From positions 186,001 to 250,000 of the forward strand of contig CAJTCG010000003.1 in assembly GCA_910574635.1 (NCBI GenBank): a stretch of 64,000 bases of DNA, in the 5' to 3' direction. The stretch comes from Oscillospiraceae bacterium. GTDB taxonomy: Bacteria; Bacillota; Clostridia; Oscillospirales; Oscillospiraceae. Below the pieces are notes generated by a model that made no database searches, was not told where the DNA came from, and saw only the letters and a program-made list of their open reading frames with translations. Positions 16,601 through 24,074 of this stretch are shown here, in pieces (positions within the stretch are counted from its first letter, which is position 1; every line of letters begins with the position of its first letter). A program made the translations under genes and the position numbers.

Positions 16601-18589
16601 TTCTATGTTGGTCCCGAGAACGGCAACGGCGTTGTCGAGTACCTGGGCACCAGCGTCAAGGGCAATGGCAAGGACCTGATCAAGCCCGAAGATGAAAACG
16701 CCACCGGTGCCAAGATCCTCACCAGCCTGGATGTCATGGGTATTGATACTCCCACAAGGAAGGAAGGCCTGATCAAGGTCGACGGCACCACCCAGTTCAT
16801 CGACCTGCGCGACGGCCGTCCCGGCGACATCACCGAGCTGGGCGATCTGTTCGACGGCGACAAGTGCGACAAGCAGACCGTCGAGCTGAAGATCCTGGTC
16901 AACGGCAATCCCAGCAGTGATGGCTTCCGCCATGCCTATGTCATCATGATCCTGAACGCGAAGCCCTCCGATGGCTCCGGCAGCTCCGACGGCAAGGTGG
17001 ACGGCAGCTCTGTCACCAAATCCTACAAGATCAACGAGCGGAGCGGCGTTGTGGCTTACACCGTCGAGATCGATCGTCCTTCTTGGGTTCCCGCGAAGAA
17101 CGCTGATGGAACTGACGTAGTGCTGACCTCTGTTAAGGGCAACGTCTATATTGACGATATTTCGTGTGCGCAATTCAACCAGAATAACTTTGTCTATGAC
17201 AGCAAGCGCGAAGTGGCCACTGTTTCCGGCTTCACGAACGGCGGCTACACGGCCGATGCCAACAGCGAGGTTCGGATTTCTGTGACTGAGGCCAAGTGGT
17301 CCTCCGTCAATGTCACCTATACTGCTCCCGAGGGTGTGAAGGTTAATACCAAGGCCGTTGCGACCAACGCTCTGGCCAGCCTGTCGCTCGATCTTGGCGA
17401 GAAGAGCTACCGGGCCGGTACTGTGGTTGTGACCCAGAATGGCGATGAACTGCTGAACCGGGATCTGACCACTGCTGAGCTCACCTCTGGTCTTGCCAGT
17501 GTTACTATTAACACTGAGGAGAAAGTCGGCTATGTGGGAGCTGTTGAGGTTAAGATTACCCTGCAGACGGAAGTCTTCCCCGTTGAGTCTCCTCTCGACT
17601 GCGTCGAGGAGACCGTGACGGGAGCTCCTCCCGCCAGCGGAACCCGTGAGTGGGTGCTGAAGAACAAGGGCCCCGGCGTGTATGTCCTTGAAGGACTGTC
17701 GAAGGATTGGTCCCAGAACTCTGGCAACGGTCCCTTCGCCCAGACCTGCGACAGCCGCGACACTCGTACCTTCGTCTATGAGAGGAACGGCGAATCTGGC
17801 AACTACACCCTGAAGATCGGTCAGGGTGGGGCTCTCTTCACTGAGACCGTGAGCTACACCGCCGACGCGGATAGAATTGGTAGATCTCTCTTCAATGTCC
17901 AGGTCGGCACCAAGTACAGCACTGTCTTCCATAACTCTGGAAGCGGGTCCATGTCTGGCAACGGAACTCCCATCAATGGCCAGACGAATGTTCCCTGGGA
18001 AATCACTTCCCCCAGCGGTGTGACTCTTGCCGCCGGCACGATCTCCGTTGAGGACGTAGTTGAGACCTCTGCCAACACGACCGACGCCACGACGATTTCC
18101 GTCGGACAGGTTGAGGGCGCTGTGGAACTTCCCGAGGAGGACGCGGAAGACTATGATGATGTCCGGAAGGAAAACGCCAAAGCGGTCCGTGACTTTATCA
18201 AGGAGAATTACCGTGACGGTGCGCATATCTTCCCCGACCTCAGCACCATCGTTGGCGACACGGCGGACACTGTCCTGTGGATTGGCGGAAGCAACACGGA
18301 TAACCGCCTCTTCAAGTTCAGAAACGCGGACGTAGCCCAGAAGTGCACCTTCGTTCTGTACGCCGAAAACAAGGCGTATAAGCAGATCCTGCACGATGAG
18401 GCCGTCACCCTGGACCCGAATGAAGATTGCTTCTTCTACCTCTGCGTCCTTGGCGATGCCGTCCAATACAACCATGCCGGAATCACTGCGACCCTGCGGG
18501 ATGCGCTGTCTGCTGGCACGTACCACTGGGAAGTCCGGGGCGAGCAGACCGGCCTCCTGATCCAGGGCGACATGACCATCTCTGGCTGA
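13607..18589 (+). CDS. Secreted SLH-domain protein, probable major S-layer protein
   Basis: 1660 aa with a signal peptide (MKKFLSLVLALIMTMSL, cleavage after SAGA). About residues 27-85 and 86-150 are two SLH motifs (ITGYEDGSFRPETELTRGAAA; ISGYGDGTFKPANPLTG), with a weaker third to about residue 205. SLH domains hold proteins to pyruvylated secondary cell-wall polymer. The remaining 1450 residues are beta-rich and acidic, without a family I recognise. The ribosome site AAAGGAGG is ideal. Codon choice (AAC, ACC, GGC, ATC, CTG, almost no rare codons) differs sharply from neighbours and is what a very abundant protein shows. From about base 17000 more T-ending codons appear, so the C-terminal quarter may have a different history. 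A GC-rich terminator follows. Confidence 0.9.
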   Translation: MKKFLSLVLALIMTMSLVTISAGATEYRDLTDKDEIQYEEAVAVLNRIGVITGYEDGSFRPETELTRGAAAKIIVSLMIGPDAASALPNNASPYPDVPAGHTFAGVIGYCKTAGYISGYGDGTFKPANPLTGFAFAKMLLGAIGYKSNIEGFVDTGWTMNVARIGNVAGLFDRISFDGAKAVTRDEACQLALNTLKATMVDYGNANTVVSSSGEVLTVQGSKAQYVTSNNRDINANINRRVINAANNEMTLEFGEEHFKDLRLEHDRYDPAYDVYGHPSNEWSYKKVTIGTFKLPADFTFTKQMAHLEDTVATKEKALGLRGYDTYSTDHKGGYVNWSTAASNQYYSSPFADATQIHINGWNARVRNDAYKQTAVIKGESAKQGQWYTYDARSIDSSSKDLAPSLSELCDLTDNGVTVEVYVCPVDADFITDVVVTRTQLMEVDRVATDYVELDVIDSDSKDPRKDGDLHEIAGYNDYALYDEVISVKDNNYDAYNVLKDLKAGDEVAIIPYTADDGKTWEVGEAYVPETVSGALTNVDIYNTKSKPDGNAVAITVGGTTYPIAQWNKDMREIDGYQIRSSKKDVTLLLDKMGNALLAKDVGASDNWIIVGDYYQAAGTNSRVGWFVHGWTIKGDEVDLELGTIRGAAEKYAPGELVKYRVAEEGNGEYELVKPMYATDAASNANYPNGRRVLKNGGVSSWVEPLGAKDGNVQTGEGIYNIAQFAKQGGEDQKYSISSRNTLLPLEFYDTDPSRRTESEGTAVGEHKKYSDTSALKDVATAGNISRTDSNEFYGNWKGATDNHNKWTYRPAVYDGVKFIFVGFDPANGEVDTINVLDGVQNVAYDELIQINRWWKNVGTNNEEFVASPAEAYVDKNGKVKAVVVKSDSAEASLKDLMIITDNRGANTSTKGGAEAPTSGTYYTRQYVSGEDGFKEEKTGYFDRALSVGTVITGRLDSNNVFKTRTFHANEYTNRNPDGFYAKGIEPLETNEGKESDYAFYVGPENGNGVVEYLGTSVKGNGKDLIKPEDENATGAKILTSLDVMGIDTPTRKEGLIKVDGTTQFIDLRDGRPGDITELGDLFDGDKCDKQTVELKILVNGNPSSDGFRHAYVIMILNAKPSDGSGSSDGKVDGSSVTKSYKINERSGVVAYTVEIDRPSWVPAKNADGTDVVLTSVKGNVYIDDISCAQFNQNNFVYDSKREVATVSGFTNGGYTADANSEVRISVTEAKWSSVNVTYTAPEGVKVNTKAVATNALASLSLDLGEKSYRAGTVVVTQNGDELLNRDLTTAELTSGLASVTINTEEKVGYVGAVEVKITLQTEVFPVESPLDCVEETVTGAPPASGTREWVLKNKGPGVYVLEGLSKDWSQNSGNGPFAQTCDSRDTRTFVYERNGESGNYTLKIGQGGALFTETVSYTADADRIGRSLFNVQVGTKYSTVFHNSGSGSMSGNGTPINGQTNVPWEITSPSGVTLAAGTISVEDVVETSANTTDATTISVGQVEGAVELPEEDAEDYDDVRKENAKAVRDFIKENYRDGAHIFPDLSTIVGDTADTVLWIGGSNTDNRLFKFRNADVAQKCTFVLYAENKAYKQILHDEAVTLDPNEDCFFYLCVLGDAVQYNHAGITATLRDALSAGTYHWEVRGEQTGLLIQGDMTISG

Positions 18590-18646
18590 TTCCCCAAGGG
18601 TTTATGAAAGCGCATATCTGACGCTGTAAAATTCGGATAGGAAGAG

Positions 18647-18666
18647 CCCCGGGCCTAGGCCCGGGG
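18647..18666. terminator. Terminator after the S-layer gene
   Basis: Perfect 9-bp stem (18647-18655 with 18658-18666) with a two-base loop, then TTCTTCTTTATTT. It lies between converging genes and can serve both. Confidence 0.85.
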
Positions 18667-18673
18667 TTCTTCT

Positions 18674-19432
18674 TTATTTAATGCCCAAAAAAGTGACATC
18701 ATATTGGAAGTGGGGGTTGACGGCTTTTCCCGACACCGGAACGATGGCGAAGCCCTCAGTTTGTGCGAAGGGGAGCTGAGAGTATCCGATCCCGGCGGTC
18801 TCGCTGAAAAACAGGCAGTTCAGCTGTCTGGCCAGGCCCTTCACGGGGAAGAAGACCAGGGAAACCGGCCTGGAATGGATGAATGTGGCGATGCCCGTGT
18901 TTAGAACGCCCTGGGTGGAGATACAGCCGGTGGAAAGCTTTGAATCATTGACAGGCTTGAGGTAGAAGGTTTCGCGTTCCGAGTAGGACATCTGGAACAT
19001 CATGAACAAGATATAGTAGCTCGTAAGATTGATATGTGAGGAGGCGTTCAAGATAAAGTGGCTGCCGTCCTCAGAAGCGTGAAAGCCATTGCTGCCGGTG
19101 AGACGGATGGTTTCGGTGCCCAGCTTGGTCTCCTGAAGCTTCGCGTCCGCCTTTTGCAGAGTTGCTTTCAGCTGCTCCAGGCTGGCGGAGGTGGGCAGTC
19201 CGGCCACGGTTCCGCCCAGGGTGGAGAGCTGCTGCCCCAGCCCGGAAACCTGCCCGTCCAAAGTGGCAATCTGCCCGCCCAGGCCGGAGACCTGCCCCCC
19301 CAGCCCGTCGGCCCGCGCGTCCAGCCCGGCCAGGGCGGCGGCGATTTTGAAGTTGTCGGCGTTGAAGTCCTCCATGCGGATGCGGTCGGAGAGATCCCAT
19401 TGGTTCAATCCATACTGGTCTGTTTGCTTCAT
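18674..19432 (-). CDS. Phage tail-fibre-like protein with coiled-coil stalk
   Basis: 252 aa; AGGAGG precedes the ATG at 19432. The start (QYGLNQWDLSDRIRMEDFNADN) is a sequence I associate with tail or baseplate-linked proteins of Clostridia prophages. Residues about 42-78 are five seven-residue units of the form GLGGQVS, a trimeric coiled-coil pattern. The C-terminal 150 residues are beta-rich, like a receptor-binding or adhesin head. No other phage gene is nearby, so it is either an orphan relic or a domesticated surface protein. There is no signal peptide, which argues against simple secretion. Confidence 0.65.
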   Translation of the reverse strand: MKQTDQYGLNQWDLSDRIRMEDFNADNFKIAAALAGLDARADGLGGQVSGLGGQIATLDGQVSGLGQQLSTLGGTVAGLPTSASLEQLKATLQKADAKLQETKLGTETIRLTGSNGFHASEDGSHFILNASSHINLTSYYILFMMFQMSYSERETFYLKPVNDSKLSTGCISTQGVLNTGIATFIHSRPVSLVFFPVKGLARQLNCLFFSETAGIGYSQLPFAQTEGFAIVPVSGKAVNPHFQYDVTFLGIK

Positions 19433-19569
19433 AAAAATAACCTCCTGTTTTGGTATATGGTTGTACCTAAATGAGGGGGGCCATAAAGGAAGAGTTGCCG
19501 GAAACCGTGCAACCCGGCCGCATAAAACCGCCCAGCCGGGAGAAGCTACCGGAAAAGGGAGGTTTTTTC

Positions 19570-19926
19570 ATGGATTATTTGAACGCGTTCCTGTGCGGCG
19601 GCGTGCTTTGCGCCATCGGGCAGATACTGATCGATAGGACCCAGCTGACCCCGGCCCGGATTCTAACGGGCTACGTGGTAGCCGGGGTAATCCTCAGCGC
19701 CGTGGGCCTGTACGAGCCTCTGGCCCAGTGGGGCGGCGCGGGAGCGACGGTGCCCCTGACGGGCTTCGGCCATCTCTTGGCCAAGGGAGTCCGCAAGGCG
19801 GTGGACATGGACGGCTGGCTGGGGGTCCTCACCGGGGGCCTGACGGCCGCGGCGGGCGGCGTAGCCGCCGCGACGTTTTTCGCCGCCGTCATGGCTTCGG
19901 TGTTCAAGCCCAGCACGAAGCGCTGA
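19570..19926 (+). CDS. spoVAE: Stage V sporulation protein AE
   Basis: 118 aa from the ATG at 19570 behind GGGAGG; an ATG 99 bases earlier would add a non-conserved leader. The sequence matches the short SpoVAE (AEb) family along its length: ICxIGQILID-like start AIGQILIDRTQLTPARIL, YEPLAQWGGAGATVPLTGFG, LAKGVRKAVD and GVLTGGLTAAAGGVAAA. It is a small integral membrane subunit of the channel that carries dipicolinic acid into the forespore. It stands alone here; spoVAD is 13 kb away on the other strand and no spoVAC is in the window. Confidence 0.92.
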   Translation: MDYLNAFLCGGVLCAIGQILIDRTQLTPARILTGYVVAGVILSAVGLYEPLAQWGGAGATVPLTGFGHLLAKGVRKAVDMDGWLGVLTGGLTAAAGGVAAATFFAAVMASVFKPSTKR

Positions 19927-19935
19927 AAAATCCCC

Positions 19936-19964
19936 TTGCCTTTTCCAGGCGGGTGTGGTATACT
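19936..19964 (+). promoter_or_regulatory. Promoter of a short structured transcript
   Basis: TTGCCT (19936-19941), 17 bp, TATACT (19959-19964), the same form as the smpB promoter at 37727-37755. Confidence 0.65.
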
Positions 19965-19969
19965 CATAC

Positions 19970-20053
19970 TTGCCAAAAGCTAGTGAGGATAGCATGGTTT
20001 CACACAGCAAAAACAAACTCCCGGAGAGGTAGGCTCTCTCCGGGAGTTTGTTT
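19970..20053 (+). ncRNA. Candidate ~85-nt small RNA with an embedded 12-codon ORF
   Basis: A transcript from the promoter at 19936-19964 would end at the very strong hairpin 20011-20053 and be about 85 nt. It holds a tiny ORF at 19994-20032 (MVSHSKNKLPER) with a GAGGAT ribosome site; its stop codon falls in the hairpin loop region. It may be a small RNA, a leader peptide for the deacetylase gene 150 bases downstream, or chance. Confidence 0.4.
20011..20053. terminator. Very strong hairpin terminator
   Basis: 18-bp perfect stem (20011-20028 with 20036-20053) with a 7-base loop. Confidence 0.85.
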
Positions 20054-20119
20054 CGCTTAGCTGCCTCTGCTGTGCCGGTCAAGCCATTTGCAAATGAGGC
20101 CGGGAAGCCGTCAAAAATC

Positions 20120-20164
20120 TGTCACAAAATTGTTACCCCTTTTTGCCGGAGAATCTGCTATACT
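20120..20164 (+). promoter_or_regulatory. Activator-type promoter: direct-repeat box plus TATACT
   Basis: TGTCAC-N5-TGTTAC (20120-20136) lies 22 bases before TATACT (20159-20164), with no good -35 element. The box resembles the WalR consensus TGTWAH-N5-TGTWAH, with C in place of W at one position. The same arrangement with identical spacing occurs at 39790-39834. Confidence 0.55.
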
Positions 20165-20201
20165 AAGACCACAGATTTTTCGACAGAAAGGACCCGACGC
20201 C

Positions 20202-21407
20202 ATGCGCCGATTATTCATCCTCGGATTGTGCTTCCTCTTTCTGACCGCCTGTGCTTCCGCCCCTCCGGCGGCAGAGGAGCCGCCCCCGCCGGAACCGGAA
20301 ATTCAAGAGCCGGAGCCGACCCCCGCCCCCGTCCAGGAGCCCTATGAAATCAAGGACCCCACCCAGGAGCAGGAGGGTTACGTCCCCTGGACCGGCATTG
20401 TAGAGCACCTGTTTTTCCATCCCGTCATCGCCTACCCGGAGCTGGCCTTCGACGGGGATAACCAGGCCAACGGCCTGGACGACTTCATGGTCACCGTGGA
20501 CGAGTATAATAAAATCCTCCAAAGCGTCTACGACAAGGGCTACGTCCTGGTGGATATCAACAGTGTCTGGAGTGAGGAGGAAGGGGAGGACGGCCCCCAT
20601 ATGGTCCGGAATACCCTCTACCTCCCCGAGGGAAAGAAGCCCCTGATCCTCAGCTACGACGATACGAATTACTATCCCTACATGCTGGAAAACGGCTTTG
20701 CCCATAAGCTCATCATCGGGGAGGACCTGAAAATCGCCTCCTACGGCCTGGACCCGGAGGGGAACGAAGTAGTCAGCCGGGACCTGGACGCCATCCCCAT
20801 CCTGGACAAGTTTGTGGAGGAGCACCCGGATTTCTCCCCCTTTGGGGCCAAGGGCTGCCTGAGCCTGACGGGCTATGAGGGCATCCTGGGCTACCGCACC
20901 CAGACGGACACCAAGGAGTGGGACGACGCCAAGGAGGCCAACCGCCAGAAGGAGCGGGAGGCCGTCCAGCCCATTGTCGAAGAGCTCCGCCGCACCGGCT
21001 GGACCTTCGGAAGCCACACCTGGGGCCACATCCGCCTGGGGGACGGCAACATGACCCGCATCCAGGCGGACACCCAGCGCTGGCTGGACGAGGTGGGAAG
21101 CCTGGTGGGGGAGACCGCGATCCTCTTCTACCCCCACGGCGAGCGCCCCGACGGCAACGATTGGACCATAACGGGCCCGGCTTTCCGGTACTTACAGAGC
21201 CAGGGCTTCCGGGTCTTCTGCTCCGTAGGCGTGGAGAGCTTCAGCTTCATCAAAAAGGATATCAGCGCCGTCATCTGCGACCGCCTCCACCCGGACGGGA
21301 CGACTCTGCGCCACTCCCGGGACCGCTATCTCCAATTCTACGACGCCAAGGATATCATAGACTTAGAAGTCCGCCCCCAGAGAGAGGTCTCCTGGACGGA
21401 GGAGTAA
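20202..21407 (+). CDS. Polysaccharide deacetylase family lipoprotein
   Basis: 401 aa from the ATG at 20202 (GAAAGGA upstream). The N-terminus is a lipoprotein signal with lipobox LTAC at residues 17-20, followed by a Pro/Glu-rich spacer to about residue 55, so the enzyme is anchored outside the membrane. The NodB-like catalytic domain shows YDD (LILSYDDTNYY) and the metal-binding SHTWGHI. Such enzymes remove N-acetyl groups from peptidoglycan or other glycans. The promoter carries a WalR-like box, which fits a cell-wall function. Cytidine deaminase follows after 16 bases. Confidence 0.85.
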   Translation: MRRLFILGLCFLFLTACASAPPAAEEPPPPEPEIQEPEPTPAPVQEPYEIKDPTQEQEGYVPWTGIVEHLFFHPVIAYPELAFDGDNQANGLDDFMVTVDEYNKILQSVYDKGYVLVDINSVWSEEEGEDGPHMVRNTLYLPEGKKPLILSYDDTNYYPYMLENGFAHKLIIGEDLKIASYGLDPEGNEVVSRDLDAIPILDKFVEEHPDFSPFGAKGCLSLTGYEGILGYRTQTDTKEWDDAKEANRQKEREAVQPIVEELRRTGWTFGSHTWGHIRLGDGNMTRIQADTQRWLDEVGSLVGETAILFYPHGERPDGNDWTITGPAFRYLQSQGFRVFCSVGVESFSFIKKDISAVICDRLHPDGTTLRHSRDRYLQFYDAKDIIDLEVRPQREVSWTEE

Positions 21408-21423
21408 GAAAGGAGTTTTTTCC

Positions 21424-21825
21424 ATGACAAGAGAAGAACTGAAAGCCGCCGCCGTGGCCATGCTGGACCGGGCCTATATTCCCTACTCCCACTTCCCCGT
21501 GGGCGCGGCCCTGGAGTGCTCCGACGGCACGGTCTTCACCGGCTGCAACATCGAGAACGCCGCCTATTCCCCCACCCTCTGCGCCGAGCGGGTGGCGGTT
21601 GGCAAGGCCGTCAGCGAGGGCCACCGGGACTTTGTCCGCATCGCGGTGGCGGGCCGGTGCGAGGACTTCTGCGTCCCCTGCGCCGTCTGCCGCCAGGTGC
21701 TCTACGAGTTCGCCCCGGACATGGAGATCATCAGCCTCAACGGCAAGGGAGAGGAGCTGTCCCGGACCCTCCGGGAGCTGCTGCCCCACGGCTTCGGCCC
21801 GGAATACCTGCTGAAAGAGGAATAA
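21424..21825 (+). CDS. cdd: Cytidine deaminase
   Basis: 133 aa, typical length for the homotetrameric enzyme. The zinc site is complete: the catalytic CAER motif (Cys and Glu) and PCAVCRQ with two Cys ligands, plus FTGCNIENAAY for substrate binding. It converts cytidine and deoxycytidine to uridine and deoxyuridine in pyrimidine salvage. A good AAAGGAG site precedes the start. It shares a transcript with the deacetylase gene, probably by chance rather than function. Confidence 0.96.
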   Translation: MTREELKAAAVAMLDRAYIPYSHFPVGAALECSDGTVFTGCNIENAAYSPTLCAERVAVGKAVSEGHRDFVRIAVAGRCEDFCVPCAVCRQVLYEFAPDMEIISLNGKGEELSRTLRELLPHGFGPEYLLKEE

Positions 21826-21830
21826 AAAGA

Positions 21831-21861
21831 AGCCCCTCCGGGAGAACTTCCCGGAGGGGCT
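21831..21861. terminator. Bidirectional terminator
   Basis: 13-bp perfect stem (21831-21843 with 21849-21861), A-rich before and TTTT after, between converging genes. Confidence 0.88.
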
Positions 21862-21869
21862 TTTCCTTG

Positions 21870-22580
21870 TCAGAGCGCGAAGACCTGTCCAGGCTCTTTT
21901 ACCGGCAGGACGCGGTCTGTAAAGGCGGGGTGCTTTTCCAAAAAATTCCATGTAAAGTCAAACTCGCCCCACTGGTGCATGGGCAGGAAACGCCGGATCT
22001 CCGCCGTTTCGAGGAAATACGCCGGGCCCCAGAAGCCCGCCTCCCCCAGCCGGGGGTCCAGAGGCAGCATCGCCAGATCAATCGTCCGCCCCCGTAACGC
22101 CTCCGCGTATTTCTTGAAGTTGACCTCCATGTTCCGGTTCCAGCCCTTGTCCTCCCCCTCCCAGTGCCACCAGTTCAAATCCCCGGCATGAAAGACGGTC
22201 TGCCCGTCCGCCGTCACCAAAAACGCCTCCCCCTCGTCGGTAGAGGGCAGGGCCTCCACCGTGGCCCCAGAGAGCTCCAGCGTCTCCCCGCCCCGGAGGT
22301 TCCGGCACTTCTCCGCCGTCTCCGGCGAGACGCCCCAGCGGCTGAGATTCCGGGAGCTGAGCTTGATGTCATGGCCCAGGATAAACCGCACCTCCCGGCT
22401 CCCATCGTCCAGGGTAAAAATCCGGGGATCGAAGTGGTCCGGGTGAACATGGCTGGCAAAGACATACAGGGGGACCCCCGGCTTTATTGCCGGGAGTTCC
22501 CCCTTCCACCAGTCGAACAGCAGCGCGGCGGAGTCCAGCTCCGCCAGAAAGCCGCTGTGGTCCAGAAAGGTGACTTGCAT
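21870..22580 (-). CDS. Metallo-beta-lactamase fold hydrolase, UlaG-like
   Basis: 236 aa. The metal motif is SHVHPDHFD (HxHxDH), the second ligand region is VFHAGDLNWWHW and a late His lies in LPMHQWGEF. The domain organisation resembles the UlaG/ascorbate-6-phosphate lactonase-like branch rather than true beta-lactamases. Its start codon overlaps the stop of the YbjQ gene (TAATG), so these two and the small membrane protein before them form one operon. Substrate unknown. Confidence 0.85.
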   Translation of the reverse strand: MQVTFLDHSGFLAELDSAALLFDWWKGELPAIKPGVPLYVFASHVHPDHFDPRIFTLDDGSREVRFILGHDIKLSSRNLSRWGVSPETAEKCRNLRGGETLELSGATVEALPSTDEGEAFLVTADGQTVFHAGDLNWWHWEGEDKGWNRNMEVNFKKYAEALRGRTIDLAMLPLDPRLGEAGFWGPAYFLETAEIRRFLPMHQWGEFDFTWNFLEKHPAFTDRVLPVKEPGQVFAL

Positions 22581-22891
22581 TACTTCAGCTTCACCGCCGT
22601 GCCGTAGGCCACCACCTCGGCGGCGCCCTGCATCACGGAAGACGAGCCGTAGCGGACGTTGACCACCGCGTCGGCCCCCAGGGCCTGGGCCTCGTCCACC
22701 ATGCGCTTTGTGGCGATTTGCCGGGCCTCGTTAAGCATCTCCGTGTAGCCCGCGATCTCGCCGCCCACCAGGGTCTTCATGCCCGCCATAAAGTCCTTTC
22801 CGAAATTCTTGGATTGGACCACGGTCCCTTTCACGATTCCCAGGGCCTCAAGTTCCTTTCCGGGCACATAGTCAATAGTCAGCAGCAGCAT
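22580..22891 (-). CDS. YbjQ family (UPF0145) heavy-metal-binding-domain protein
   Basis: 103 aa from the ATG at 22891 (GGAGGAG upstream; the longer form adds MKEENP without a better site). Conserved YbjQ segments are present: IVKGTVVQSKNFGKD, LNEARQIATKRMVDEAQALGADAVVNVRY and VVAYGTAVKL. The family forms pentameric rings and has no settled function. Its 5' end overlaps the preceding small membrane protein gene by 20 bases. Confidence 0.9.
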   Translation of the reverse strand: MLLLTIDYVPGKELEALGIVKGTVVQSKNFGKDFMAGMKTLVGGEIAGYTEMLNEARQIATKRMVDEAQALGADAVVNVRYGSSSVMQGAAEVVAYGTAVKLK

Positions 22892-23135
22892 CGGATTCTC
22901 CTCCTTCAATTTCTTGAAAACGTTCTTTTAACACCACCAGGGCGGGAATGACCGGCAGTCCGCATCCGCCCGCCAGGGCGGCGAAAAGCCAGATTGCCCA
23001 CCTGGGCAGGTTCGGGATAAAACACAGCGCGCCGAATACGGCGGCGCAGGCCGTCTGAAACAGGACGAACAGCGTCACGCTCAGCAGGGCCTGCCGCCTC
23101 AGGCGGCGCTTTTGAAAGTTCATGGAGACCGTCAC
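22872..23135 (-). CDS. Small two-helix membrane protein with EI-x-x-GE tail
   Basis: 87 aa from the GTG at 23135, which has GGGAGGG seven bases upstream; ATG codons at 23153 and 23123 are alternatives. Two transmembrane helices are followed by the cytoplasmic tail RFQEIEGGESDAAADY. This tail is shared with the proteins at 24110-24364 (RLDEIDGGEEEEASRY) and 24348-25025 (RIQEIGKGEIDDAKNY), so the three are related. Its function is unknown; it may be a membrane partner of the MerR-type regulator. Confidence 0.75.
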   Translation of the reverse strand: MTVSMNFQKRRLRRQALLSVTLFVLFQTACAAVFGALCFIPNLPRWAIWLFAALAGGCGLPVIPALVVLKERFQEIEGGESDAAADY

Positions 23136-23216
23136 GGCGGTCCCTCCCTTCATCGTATAATGGGGGGGATGAAAATTCCCCCAGAGTTTCCCTCCTCCGT
23201 AAAAATGGGGAAGGGC

Positions 23217-23245
23217 TTGCGGCGGGAAAGGTTTTATGCTATAAT
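23217..23245 (+). promoter_or_regulatory. Promoter of the PilZ gene
   Basis: TTGCGG (23217-23222), 17 bp, perfect TATAAT (23240-23245). Confidence 0.7.
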
Positions 23246-23324
23246 GCCCAATAAGCGGCGGTCAAACCAAAGAACCGCCTCCGGCCGGACGGCTTTCCAA
23301 TCTTTTCGATACAGGTGGTGCGGT

Positions 23325-24062
23325 ATGGGTATCTTTTCATTTTTGAACCGGGACCAGGACCTTGCGGAGTACATTCCCGCTCCGGTGACGCCGGCATTGG
23401 AGGAAACGGGCCCGAGCCTCCCCGAGATGTGCAGGGAAATGCCCATCGAGGTGGTGGAGAAGTCCGGCCGGGTGTTGAACACAGGCCTGATTACGGAGTA
23501 TGGGGGAGCGGAGCTCACCATGGGCCGCCATCCCGGCGGACTGTCCTTTAAAGTCTGCGAACCGGGCAGCACGGTGTATGTCCGGGGCTGCGACAACAAG
23601 ATGAACCAATTCTATCTCCGGGCCACCGTAGAGGAGTCCTCCCGCATTCTCATGCGGCTGAAGGAGCTGGAGCCGGAGGTCCACGAGAACCACCGGGACA
23701 CCTTCCGCCTGGCGGTGAACAATGTCCCCATCTCCATTTACTACTTGAACGACGAGCGCTTCGAGCGCCCGGAGGAGTGCAAACTGGTGGACATCAGCAC
23801 CGGCGGCTGCTGCTTCACCTCGGAGTACCTCCACGGGGAGGGCGAGGTGCTGCGGATCAAGGTTAAGCTGGAGGATTACGTCGCCATGGATTTCATCGGC
23901 GAGGTTATCCGGGTGGTGGAGTGCGGGCCCAATGAATTCCGCTGCGGAGTCCTCTTTGCCCAGCTGAAAAAGGAGGAAATCAACTCCCTGACCAAGGTCC
24001 TCTTTAACATGCAGCTCGGCAACCGGCGGGAGCACAGCCGCACCGAGGATGGGCACTGGTAA
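23325..24062 (+). CDS. PilZ domain protein (cyclic di-GMP effector)
   Basis: 245 aa from the ATG at 23325 (AGGTGG upstream). Residues about 35-115 form a YcgR-N-like beta domain; residues about 125-230 are PilZ with the RxxxR motif (RDTFR) and DxSxxG (DISTGG), the two cyclic di-GMP contacts. Such proteins alter motility, adhesion or exopolysaccharide in response to c-di-GMP. There are no flagellar genes in the window, so the partner is unknown. The gene is monocistronic between its own promoter and terminator. Confidence 0.9.
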   Translation: MGIFSFLNRDQDLAEYIPAPVTPALEETGPSLPEMCREMPIEVVEKSGRVLNTGLITEYGGAELTMGRHPGGLSFKVCEPGSTVYVRGCDNKMNQFYLRATVEESSRILMRLKELEPEVHENHRDTFRLAVNNVPISIYYLNDERFERPEECKLVDISTGGCCFTSEYLHGEGEVLRIKVKLEDYVAMDFIGEVIRVVECGPNEFRCGVLFAQLKKEEINSLTKVLFNMQLGNRREHSRTEDGHW

Positions 24063-24074
24063 ACGCGATCCCCG

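Noticed and set aside
13604..18526. A 1640-codon open frame on the minus strand across the S-layer gene
   Set aside because: It mirrors the S-layer gene and arises because that gene's biased codons avoid the antisense stops. It has no ribosome site and an unnatural Val/Gly/Ala-rich composition.
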